Origin: CALCZU01 sp964396165
Lineage (GTDB): Bacteria > Bdellovibrionota > FAC87 > UBA2466
Assembly (NCBI GenBank): GCA_964396165.1
Contig: CAYNEF010000065.1
Span: 1 to 16,944, forward strand
DNA length: 16,944 nt
Direction: 5' to 3'
Within the stretch, counting starts at the first letter, position 1. Each line of letters begins with the position of its first letter. The notes under the pieces are model-generated. The model searched no databases. It saw nothing but the letters and a program-made list of their open reading frames with translations, and was not told the origin of the DNA. The position numbers were made by a program, and so were the translations under genes. Shown here in pieces: positions 6,402-12,553 of this stretch.

Positions 6402-7649
6402 ATGAAAAAATCTAAAAAAATGGGACTTCTTTTTTATATCTTTATTTCTAGCCTCACCTTTGTAAATGCAGAGGCAATAGATTGCAAAGACACTTCAATA
6501 AGAAAAGTGACTAGGCCCTATTACTCGAATAAGCCAAGTTCTCCCACTTTTGAATATTCCTATCGTTGGATAAACATCGACAGATCTAAACCCGTCTTTA
6601 TTTATATCCCAGGAGGACCTGGCCAAACTTCTATTCGTCAGGTTCCTGGTTGGCTCGAGAAAGAAAATACTATTCTGACAGATCCTCGAGGAGTGGGTTG
6701 CAATGAACAAAACCCTGATTCAACTCCAGACGAATTTTATACGTCCGCTGAAATCGCAAACGATATTATCGGAATGATTCGACAAGAAAAAATTGAGAAT
6801 TATGTGCTCTACGGGACTTCCTTTGGAACCATGGTCGCGACAATGATAGCGTCAAAAGTCTCGCACGATTCATCCATTGCAAAACCGAAAAGCATACTCT
6901 TAGAAGGAATAATGGGAAGAGCTTCTCACGGACAAGAGTGGGAGCAAAATGTGTCTACCCAGTGGCTTAAGTTGAAAAAAGACCTTCCAGATAATATTAG
7001 GTCCAAGATTGATGCGGATGAATGGCCGGTGCCTGTTACACCTGAAGATATGGGAGAAGGGGTAAGCCAGTGGTTAACGCTTGGCAAAGGGATGCTCTCC
7101 AGTATTTTGACAGGGCTATTTAATTCTACTGAAAAAAAACAGCAGGAAGAAATCATCAAGAATTTTTTTCACTATAATCCGCAGAGCCTGCCCCCAAATT
7201 TTGTGAAGGTGCACAGAAATATTTCCTGCCGTGAGTTTAGTAATGAACAATCGGCGCCTGATGAGCCACGGCTTTTGGTGAAAGGACAGCTTGTTCCCGG
7301 AAAAAAAACCTATTGCAGTGGTATTGCCTACTCAAATCCTTACGACGCTGGAAACTGGTTGGTCGAAGCGCCTATTTTTTATTTTGTGGGAGAAAATGAT
7401 CCAGCCACTCCCGTTTGGCAAGCCGAGTACCACTTTACAAAGCAGACCAAAACTGCACGTTTTCTCACTATCATCGGCGAAGGCGCCGGGCATGCACCTC
7501 TGAGCGCTACTCTTTATTTTGCCGATGGCTGCGGTAAAAAAGTACTTGAATCAGTAGCAACCGCTGATTTCGAAACAGTAAACTCGGCGCTAAAAACTTG
7601 TAAAACACCTTCGAAAGTAGTCTCAACAGTAAAACACGCTCCCCACTGA
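6402..7649 (+). CDS. Secreted α/β-hydrolase, S33 (proline iminopeptidase/tripeptidyl aminopeptidase-like)
   Basis: 415 residues with a signal peptide (residues 1 to about 25, LLFYIFISSLTFVNAEA), so it acts in the periplasm or outside. Seen: oxyanion-hole PGGPG (70-74; HGGPG in typical family members), DPRGVG (94-99), nucleophile elbow YGTSFG with Ser140, acid FVGENDP with Asp333 and base GAGH with His364, in the order expected for S33 peptidases. The segment between about 170 and 290 is a helical cap region. Cysteines are frequent (C28, C100, C276, C305, C377, C400), consistent with disulphides in an exported protein. The probable role is release of N-terminal residues from extracellular peptides, but esterase activity cannot be excluded. 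It lies upstream of hicA with only 41 bases between stop and hicA ATG. Confidence 0.82.
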   Translation: MKKSKKMGLLFYIFISSLTFVNAEAIDCKDTSIRKVTRPYYSNKPSSPTFEYSYRWINIDRSKPVFIYIPGGPGQTSIRQVPGWLEKENTILTDPRGVGCNEQNPDSTPDEFYTSAEIANDIIGMIRQEKIENYVLYGTSFGTMVATMIASKVSHDSSIAKPKSILLEGIMGRASHGQEWEQNVSTQWLKLKKDLPDNIRSKIDADEWPVPVTPEDMGEGVSQWLTLGKGMLSSILTGLFNSTEKKQQEEIIKNFFHYNPQSLPPNFVKVHRNISCREFSNEQSAPDEPRLLVKGQLVPGKKTYCSGIAYSNPYDAGNWLVEAPIFYFVGENDPATPVWQAEYHFTKQTKTARFLTIIGEGAGHAPLSATLYFADGCGKKVLESVATADFETVNSALKTCKTPSKVVSTVKHAPH

Positions 7650-7657
7650 TTATTGCC

Positions 7658-7680
7658 AAGAGCCTAGCTGTGTGGCTTTT
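7658..7680 (+). terminator. Weak terminator-like hairpin after the hydrolase gene
   Basis: AAGAGCC (7658-7664) and GGCTTTT (7674-7680) form a 7-bp stem with one G-U pair around a 9-base loop, ending in T4. It is short and ends 10 bases before the hicA ATG, so read-through into hicA seems likely. Confidence 0.3.
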
Positions 7681-7690
7681 ATCCAGCGCG

Positions 7691-7885
7691 ATGAAAAAAC
7701 GTGATTTGGAAAGAAGACTCAAGGTATTAGGTTGGTATTTTTTACGTCATGGAAGCAATCATGATATTTGGACCAACGGCAATGAACAGATTGAAATCCC
7801 GAGGCACCCAGAAATCAATGAGAAATTAGCACGTTATGGGATTTTGAAAGTAGCTAAACAGTACCGGAAAAGAATCAAAGATTAG
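7691..7885 (+). CDS. hicA: HicA-family mRNA interferase toxin
   Basis: HicA toxins have a dsRBD-like fold and cleave mRNA, blocking translation until neutralised by HicB. 64 residues from ATG 7691, the usual size. Seen: MKKRDLERRLKVLGW, then the active-site region RHGSNHDIW with catalytic His24, and the C-terminal IPRHPEINEKLARYGILK typical of the family. A GTG at 7670 would add seven residues (MWLLSSA) that do not resemble HicA starts. Neither start has a convincing Shine-Dalgarno sequence, which fits weak translation of a toxin. The gene comes first in the hicA-hicB order but is separated from hicB by 53 bases that carry a promoter and operator, so the antitoxin can be made separately. Confidence 0.88.
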   Translation: MKKRDLERRLKVLGWYFLRHGSNHDIWTNGNEQIEIPRHPEINEKLARYGILKVAKQYRKRIKD

Positions 7886-7887
7886 GA

Positions 7888-7915
7888 TAGACCTATACAA
7901 ATATATTTGTATAAT
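7888..7915 (+). promoter_or_regulatory. hicB promoter with 20-bp perfect palindromic operator
   Basis: Consensus -10 TATAAT at 7910-7915 and TAGACC (4 of 6) at 7888-7893 with a 16-base spacer. The spacer is filled exactly by a perfect palindrome at 7894-7913 (half-site TATACAAATA), which overlaps the -10. A protein bound here would block RNA polymerase. HicB, which has a C-terminal helix-turn-helix, is the obvious candidate. Predicted transcription start is near 7922, just before the AGGAGG ribosome site of hicB. Confidence 0.8.
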
Positions 7916-7938
7916 GGCTATAGTGACTAGGAGGGATT

Positions 7939-8352
7939 ATGTTGGCATTTGAAGGTAAGTTAACAAAAGACGGTTCTTATTGGATTGTAGAAATATTTGG
8001 CCTCGAGCTGATGACTCAGGGAAAAAGCAAGGAACAGGCTTATAAAATGGCTAAAAGTGTCGTTTTAGACGCTTCAGGAAATTCAAAGTTGAAAGTAGAG
8101 ATCATAAAGACTGGAACCGTTTCTTTCCTATTAGCTTCACAAGACACAGAAACTCTCATCCCGCTTTTATTAAAGAAACAAAGGCAGAGAGCTGGTTTGA
8201 CTGTTCTACAGGCATCCAAGTTACTTGGCTCTGACTCCCCCAATGCATATGGAGTCTATGAACAGGGAAAAGCAAGACCCACATTAGAAAAATTAAATCA
8301 GCTCCTCTCTGCTGTGAATCCAGACCATCAAATTGTATTAAAGTGTGCGTAA
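7939..8352 (+). CDS. hicB: HicB-family antitoxin with DNA-binding domain
   Basis: Antitoxin partner of HicA and likely autorepressor. 137 residues. The N-terminal half (1 to about 50) has the HicB partial RNase-H-like pattern (GKLTKDGSYWIVEIFGLELMTQGKSKEQAYKMAK). The C-terminal half (about 73-137) is an XRE/Cro-type helix-turn-helix: LLLKKQRQRAGLTVLQASKLLG, SPNAYGVYEQGKARPTLEKL. The ribosome-binding site AGGAGG (about 7929-7934) is the strongest in the region, in contrast to hicA. With its own promoter in the hicA-hicB gap, HicB should be made in excess and should shut off its own promoter through the palindrome (inference from the known autoregulation of hicAB loci). Confidence 0.9.
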   Translation: MLAFEGKLTKDGSYWIVEIFGLELMTQGKSKEQAYKMAKSVVLDASGNSKLKVEIIKTGTVSFLLASQDTETLIPLLLKKQRQRAGLTVLQASKLLGSDSPNAYGVYEQGKARPTLEKLNQLLSAVNPDHQIVLKCA

Positions 8353-8476
8353 ATTATTTATTACCCTACAACCGCAAACGAAATATCTTGCGGAAGAAAC
8401 GCTGATGGGCCCCGTGTTCAAGCATTGCCCATATACTTTGATGGAGTAAATGCCAGATTGTCCCTGATTGTATTGC

Positions 8477-9004
8477 TTAGTAACTTAATCCGGCTTGAAT
8501 TGTTTCAGAAAATTTTCCGAAAAAAGCTGTGCTTTGCGCATCCGGTTTCACCGGCATTAAGGAAATGCTGTGGCCAAGTGGAGAGGGAGAATAAGCTCCG
8601 CTTCTAATAGCATTTGCGAAAAATTCTGCGTCTGCTTCGTTGTGAAATGTAATGCGGTTTAATTCTTCATTCCCTGAGAATTTCCAATAGAGAACAGTTT
8701 TGCCTACATCTTTTCTCACCCAGACATATTCGATGGGGTAATCCAACGAAGCGAGGCTTGGCACTACATGTACGCGTAAATTTACATTCAAATACTCAAG
8801 CGCCTGACTTAGTTTTTCGAAAGAGTACATTTCCACATTCTCATCACGATCTTTATAGGCAATAACAAATTTGTCGCCGTGTTTGGATAAAAAAGCCTTC
8901 TGGGCAAAAATTCTGGATTCCAGTTTCACATAGCCGACTAAGACTAAATTAACCGCAAGCAAGGTAAGAACAATGAGGCCGCTTTTAAAATTGGATTTTT
9001 TCAT
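8477..9004 (-). CDS. Membrane-anchored protein of unknown function, 175 aa
   Basis: Not recognised. One N-terminal hydrophobic segment (about residues 8-25, GLIVLTLLAVNLVLVGYV) after a Lys-containing start suggests a single-pass inner-membrane anchor or uncleaved signal, with about 145 residues in the periplasm. The soluble part alternates charged and aromatic residues (KFVIAYKDRDENVEMYSFEKLSQALEYL, then YVWVRKDVGKTVLYWKF). It contains no cysteine. The ATG 9004 start is preceded by no strong ribosome site. It is divergent from the lipoprotein gene, with 195 bases between the starts, and converges on hicB with a 124-base gap in which I see nothing clear. Confidence 0.65.
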   Translation of the reverse strand: MKKSNFKSGLIVLTLLAVNLVLVGYVKLESRIFAQKAFLSKHGDKFVIAYKDRDENVEMYSFEKLSQALEYLNVNLRVHVVPSLASLDYPIEYVWVRKDVGKTVLYWKFSGNEELNRITFHNEADAEFFANAIRSGAYSPSPLGHSISLMPVKPDAQSTAFFGKFSETIQAGLSY

Positions 9005-9021
9005 GCTTATAAAGAGAGCAA

Positions 9022-9141
9022 GAGAAGTGCCAGATTAAGAGATTGAAACCATTGCGTTTTTCCGCAAAAACCAGCATTTTTCTGCCTATGCTTTGGTCGA
9101 TAGTCTAGGTTTTGGTGGGTAATTTCTATTAGGCACTTCTC
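9022..9141. promoter_or_regulatory. Widely spaced inverted repeat between divergent genes
   Basis: Perfect 10-base arms GAGAAGTGCC (9022-9031) and GGCACTTCTC (9132-9141), 100 bases apart. The right arm overlaps the -35 box of the predicted lipoprotein promoter; the left arm lies 18-27 bases before the divergent gene's start codon. This arrangement could let one dimeric regulator bind at both genes. A chance match of this length in a 195-base spacer is unlikely but possible. Confidence 0.35.
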
Positions 9142-9165
9142 AGTGTTATCCTGAGATGCTATATA
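9137..9165 (+). promoter_or_regulatory. Probable promoter of the lipoprotein gene
   Basis: TTCTCA (9137-9142, 4 of 6), a 17-base spacer, and TATATA (9160-9165, 4 of 6) preceded by an extended -10 TGC (9157-9159). Predicted start near 9172, giving a short leader with GGAGG at 9188-9192. Confidence 0.5.
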
Positions 9166-9199
9166 CGCGCTCTTAGAAAGCATTCGCGGAGGTTCCTAG

Positions 9200-9655
9200 A
9201 TGAAACGATTGTCCTGCTTTACACTTATTTTGGCTCTTACCCTCGTTCTAGCCAGCTGCGGAAAAGGCGGCAATTCCGGGATAGCCGAGAACCCTTTGAC
9301 TGAAAAGCCGGTAGTAAACTTCGAGAATGATCCTTCAGGAATCTGGGAATACGAATATCTCCCTTCAAAGTACTACTCCGGGAAATCTAGGCTAATCGTT
9401 TCTAATGAAACTCTGCTGTTTAACGGTAAGAAATATTTTAAAGTGACTCTCTGTGAGCATGATAAATCGCTTCGAGCTATCCGCATTCATAAGGATGATG
9501 GTTCTCTGAAAATAGATTGGGTCATTGAAAAGAATCCCGCAGATAAGTCGGGTAAATTGGGCCTAGAACAAAGCGCCATTTTAAAAGCCGATGGGACACA
9601 ACTGTCGATTGCCGATTACAAAAACAATCCTTTCGCCACACTTACCCGAAAGTAG
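9200..9655 (+). CDS. Lipoprotein of unknown function, 151 aa
   Basis: Not recognised beyond its export class. It has a type II signal peptide with lipobox LASC (Cys20 becomes the lipidated N-terminus), followed by a short Gly/Ser/Asn linker (GKGGNSG). There is no Asp directly after the Cys, so outer-membrane sorting is plausible. The mature region looks β-rich: SGIWEYEYLPSKYYSGKSRLIVSN, LFNGKKYFKVTLCEHDKSLRAIRIHKDDG, ILKADGTQLSIADYKNNPF. This layout (response text plus 'GIW-Y' opening) resembles small lipocalin-like or meta-domain lipoproteins, but I cannot assign a family. GGAGG seven bases before the ATG supports the start. Convergent with the phospholipase-D-like gene, with 65 bases between the ends and no convincing terminator. 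Confidence 0.75.
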   Translation: MKRLSCFTLILALTLVLASCGKGGNSGIAENPLTEKPVVNFENDPSGIWEYEYLPSKYYSGKSRLIVSNETLLFNGKKYFKVTLCEHDKSLRAIRIHKDDGSLKIDWVIEKNPADKSGKLGLEQSAILKADGTQLSIADYKNNPFATLTRK

Positions 9656-9720
9656 TTACATTTTAACAGTACTTACTCGCATGAGTACCTTTCTAGTAAT
9701 CTGGTCAACAGTAGGTAAAT

Positions 9721-11064
9721 CTACAATTGGTGGGCAACGAAAGGAATTTTACTCGCGATACGGATAAAGAATCTTCTGCATTTTGCCGCGAGAGATTTCT
9801 GAACGGGTGGTGCCACATACCTTGTCGATTCTTGAGTCTTTAGTTGTTCTACAAACTGCTTCACATCCGTTGCGTACTTTGCATCCTCCACAATGATTCC
9901 TGATTCGCTATCGATATGCACCGAGCGCGGATTAAAATTGTGTGTGCCAACATAGGCTTTTTTGCCATCTACTTCGATCACTTTGGCGTGTAGCCACCTG
10001 TCACCGGAGTAATTTAGTAATTCTACTCCTGCCTTTTGCAAGCGATCGCCCTGAGGAGAAAAAACTTCCTGCGACACAGAAGCTTTGTCGCCGCCACTAC
10101 TTGGAAGAAGGAGCGTTACACTTACATTTCTTTTTCTCGCGCGTAAGAGTGCCGATTCAAAAACGGGATCAATATTAAAAAACGGAGCAGTCATCGAGAT
10201 GTGATCGACTGCACTGTCTATCAAATCCACCATGTCTTTTTCAGCACCCGGCGCTTTGCCTTTTTTCCCTGGTGTATCATGTACGAACTTAAGACTTGTG
10301 ACTGGCGTCATTTTACTGGACCATTCTTCGGGCACATGTCCTGAATGGTTCATTACGCCGAGATAGCGCTCCAGTTTTTCAGTAGCTTTGGCTAGTTCCT
10401 CGTCTGTTACTTTGGAAATATCCGGTGCGATAGAAAGTTCGAAATTGTCTTTCACATATTCTTTTATTTGCTGTGAGACATCGCCTTGCACAAAAGTTTC
10501 GACACTGCGGTACCCTTTTCCTTGTTTGCCGTTGCGTCTTTCCAAGGTGAAATTAATATTTTGCATATTGCGATCCCCTGTTGCCGCAATCTTTTGGCTT
10601 TCTAAGTAAAGTAATTTGTCGTGCATACGAAAATAAGTTGACGGAAAAAGATATTGGTACGGCTTTTCTTTTACCGCTACGGGATTAAAAATGCGTAGCT
10701 CGACCCCATTGTTTTTCAGCGCTTTGATTGTGGCGGCATCGATATGAGCCGCATTCCAGATTGCAGGGCCCCAGCCGTCTACTACGACTTTTACTTTTAC
10801 CCCGCGTCTGCCCGCTTCCATGAGACCTGCAAGAGCTGCAGCTCCGACTTTGCTGTTGTCCCAAATAAAATAGGCAGCGTAAATTTCTTTGGTTTCATTT
10901 TGGATGAGATCCCAACGAGCATTACCGGCGTCTTTTTCATTGTCGGTAAACCACGCGCGGTTTTCGAAAGGGTTTTCTGCATGTGCTATCGCTACGGCAA
11001 AGAAAAACACCAGACTCAAAACGAGTCTTAAAGTGGTATTTAAGTGTTTTAACTTTGAAACCAT
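9721..11064 (-). CDS. Exported phospholipase D-superfamily protein (cardiolipin-synthase-like)
   Basis: Two-HKD-motif enzyme that makes or breaks phosphodiester bonds through a covalent His intermediate. From ATG 11064 the product has 447 residues and a signal peptide (1 to about 29, RLVLSLVFFFAVAIAHA). AGGGGG just upstream supports this start; an ATG at 11094 would add ten residues without a ribosome site. HKD1: MHDKLLYLE with H148 and K150, but Glu155 where Asp is usual, followed by GDRN (163-166). HKD2: LHAKVIEVDG with H359, K361, D366, then GTHNFNPRS (N376) and ESG (E387). The linker (about 215-260) is charged. Cardiolipin synthases are membrane enzymes, whereas this one appears secreted to the periplasm or outside; it could be a phospholipase or nuclease. 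Substrate cannot be assigned. Confidence 0.85.
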   Translation of the reverse strand: MVSKLKHLNTTLRLVLSLVFFFAVAIAHAENPFENRAWFTDNEKDAGNARWDLIQNETKEIYAAYFIWDNSKVGAAALAGLMEAGRRGVKVKVVVDGWGPAIWNAAHIDAATIKALKNNGVELRIFNPVAVKEKPYQYLFPSTYFRMHDKLLYLESQKIAATGDRNMQNINFTLERRNGKQGKGYRSVETFVQGDVSQQIKEYVKDNFELSIAPDISKVTDEELAKATEKLERYLGVMNHSGHVPEEWSSKMTPVTSLKFVHDTPGKKGKAPGAEKDMVDLIDSAVDHISMTAPFFNIDPVFESALLRARKRNVSVTLLLPSSGGDKASVSQEVFSPQGDRLQKAGVELLNYSGDRWLHAKVIEVDGKKAYVGTHNFNPRSVHIDSESGIIVEDAKYATDVKQFVEQLKTQESTRYVAPPVQKSLAAKCRRFFIRIASKIPFVAHQL

Positions 11065-11401
11065 TTTCCCCCTAAATGAATGCTTTAGAAACATGCAACT
11101 AGAGTTCCAGGGTGCGTTCGTTTTTTTATCAGTGATATTGACTGCTTATTTTGGGGATTGAAAAAGTAACTGCAGAACTTCTAGGCAGCTGTTTTGTATT
11201 CTTTAAGTGATCGTCTCTAATTTACAAAAGCGGTCTCATTATATGTTTTTATTGCAGCGAGTCTATCCACTGATTTAATTATATTTATTGTCTTTCACAT
11301 CTAGTTCCAAAATGATTTTAAAAAGTGCAGTTTTTTAAGAAAGTAGCTGGAAAAATGACACGGTGGCCGAGCATAAAAAAATCTTCTAGCGAGCACAAAC
11401 T
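11065..11401. other. Gene-free AT-rich region upstream of the σ54 promoter
   Basis: No convincing gene. The only frame of note (plus strand, up to 11161) is short, lacks a ribosome site and runs antisense to the PLD start. An inverted repeat TTTTGTA (11192-11198) / TACAAAA (11223-11229), arms about three helical turns apart centre to centre, lies about 180-210 bases upstream of the σ54 promoter. That is the distance at which activator (enhancer-binding protein) sites are usually found, but the match is too short to call one. Confidence 0.4.
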
Positions 11402-11417
11402 TGGCACGATGGTTGCT
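11402..11417 (+). promoter_or_regulatory. σ54 (RpoN) -24/-12 promoter
   Basis: TGGCACG (11402-11408), four bases, TTGCT (11413-11417): a full match to the σ54 consensus TGGCACG-N4-TTGCW, with the invariant GG and GC at the correct spacing. Predicted transcription start about 11427-11429. It points at the structured region and the pilG-H-I-D block. σ54 promoters need an NtrC-type activator; in Myxococcus and Pseudomonas pilin genes this is PilR, a natural but unproven candidate here. Confidence 0.88.
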
Positions 11418-11427
11418 CTTACATAAA

Positions 11428-11590
11428 TTCGACGAAAACGTATCAAGAGCTTCGAAAGAAGCTGTAGTTAGTTAAGGATTGGCGAGAGAGTGGTAAGGGT
11501 TATTTGTCTTCCCATTTCCATTCACCCCCCCAAAACCTGTTGCCGATGGCAGGTAACCTGGATGGCTCTCTCGCCCTTAATCCCTTCCTC
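11428..11590 (+). ncRNA. Predicted structured leader or small RNA, family unknown
   Basis: Starts at the predicted σ54 start site. Hairpin 1: AGCTTC-GAAA-GAAGCT (11448-11463), perfect with a GNRA loop. Then a three-way-junction-like domain. P1 pairs GGATT+GGCGAGAGAG (11476-11490) with CTCTCTCGCC (11566-11575) and AATCC (11579-11583), 15 bp with one 3-base bulge. P2 pairs TGG/AA/GGG (11491-11499) with CCC/TT/CCA (11511-11520). P3 pairs ACCTG (11535-11539) with CAGGT (11550-11554). A C7 run lies single-stranded between P2 and P3. An exposed CCTCC follows the domain. No T-tract terminator is seen, so it may be a 5' leader of the pil transcript rather than a separate RNA. I do not recognise 6S, tmRNA, RNase P, SRP or a c-di-GMP riboswitch in it. 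Confidence 0.45.
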
Positions 11591-11653
11591 CTAAAGCATT
11601 CCCCTTTCCTGCAATCTTCGAGTAAAATAACTGCAACTCTTTAAACTTAACTC

Positions 11654-12553
11654 ATGCAGCTAAAAAAATTCTTTCCCATACTGTGTTGTGCAGTTTTGCT
11701 CGCATCTAAGCACGTCGTTTTTTCTTCTTTTACAAAATCCATGAGAACCCCAAGTGAATTAAATCCCTCCCTTGCTTCATACGAATCCAAAGCACTCAAA
11801 ACTTTTTCAGTTGGACTGGACAACGCTATTGCAGGCATTCTTTGGGTGGGGCTTTTGCAAAACGCAAAACATACGCAAGTACCAGATAATAAGGTTTCCT
11901 GGGAGTACGCCTGTACAGAATCCATTACCACTTTAGATCCCCGCTTTGAGCGCGCTTACTCTTTTGGAGCTACATTTCTATCAGTTTTTCGAAGAGACAA
12001 AGAGGGTGGAAGACTGCTTCTTGAAAAATGGGTGAGACAACGGCCTAACTTATGGCAGCCCGCCTATATGCTTGGCGTACATTACTATCTTGAAATGAAT
12101 GATTATGAAAAAGCTGCCCCGCTGATTATCAGAGCGAGTCTGATGCCGGGAGCCCCGCAATGGATTAGTAGTCTCGGCATTCGGCTACTCTCTGAACAGG
12201 GAGCGCTTATTACGGCACTAAAGTCCGCGATTGAAATTTTTCCCGCCATCAAAGAAGAAAACGGCAGAAAAAGACTCACCATGCGCATCCGCAGTCTAAA
12301 CTGGAATTTGCAAAAGCAAGCGTATGAGGAATCCTTAAAACCCCATTCAGAAAATCTTGTCCATTTGAAAAGAAGCTTAAGCTCTTTATTAGACAACGAA
12401 GAAATGGAACCTGATTTAGTTGCCCTTTTAAGAGAGAGATTTGAATTTACTTATTCCGCTGAAAAAAAAGCTGTCGTGGGAAAAGATGCAAGGACAGCGG
12501 AACTACTTGAAAAAGTCGGGATCTATCACGCCCCTACTCAGGAGAAACAATGA
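11654..12553 (+). CDS. pilG: TPR-like membrane-anchored protein, PilG-position gene of the type IV pilus ABC block
   Basis: 299 residues. The N-terminal hydrophobic segment (about 5-25) suggests a membrane anchor or signal. From about 93 to 195 there are TPR-like helical repeats: LDPRFERAYSFGATFLS, RQRPNLWQPAYMLGVHYYLEMNDYEKAAPLIIRAS. The sequence alone does not name the function; the symbol rests on gene order. In Myxococcus xanthus pilG precedes pilH (ABC ATPase), pilI (permease) and pilD, and all are needed for pilus assembly or export. The same order is seen here with ATGA overlap into the ATPase gene. There is no Shine-Dalgarno sequence before ATG 11654; the leader upstream is pyrimidine-rich and contains CCTCC. 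Expression is probably from the σ54 promoter through a leader of about 225 bases. Confidence 0.65.
   Translation: MQLKKFFPILCCAVLLASKHVVFSSFTKSMRTPSELNPSLASYESKALKTFSVGLDNAIAGILWVGLLQNAKHTQVPDNKVSWEYACTESITTLDPRFERAYSFGATFLSVFRRDKEGGRLLLEKWVRQRPNLWQPAYMLGVHYYLEMNDYEKAAPLIIRASLMPGAPQWISSLGIRLLSEQGALITALKSAIEIFPAIKEENGRKRLTMRIRSLNWNLQKQAYEESLKPHSENLVHLKRSLSSLLDNEEMEPDLVALLRERFEFTYSAEKKAVVGKDARTAELLEKVGIYHAPTQEKQ

Noticed and set aside
7670..7690. GTG start extending hicA by seven residues
   Set aside because: The added residues do not fit the family's N-terminus and there is no ribosome site; ATG 7691 gives the standard HicA start MKKRDL.
9674..9690. Small hairpin TACTC-gcat-GAGTA as terminator between the convergent lipoprotein and PLD genes
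   Set aside because: Only a 5-bp AT-containing stem, without a T-tract adequate for termination.
11065..11094. Ten-residue N-terminal extension of the PLD-like protein to ATG 11094
   Set aside because: No Shine-Dalgarno sequence there, while ATG 11064 has AGGGGG upstream and gives a standard signal peptide.
11362..11372. GGTGGCCGAGC, reminiscent of the D-arm start of tRNA-Ser/Leu
   Set aside because: No matching acceptor stem, anticodon arm or T-arm follows; the flanks are A-rich and unstructured.
11476..11583. Structured region as a known RNA (c-di-GMP-I riboswitch, 6S RNA, RNase P, SRP RNA)
   Set aside because: The diagnostic conserved strings of these families were not found; GCCGATGG resembles part of the c-di-GMP-I consensus but its partner segments are missing.
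11889..12396. Minus-strand open frames opposite the PilG-position gene
   Set aside because: Lie wholly inside a coding gene that is translationally coupled to its neighbours; they lack ribosome sites and family resemblance.
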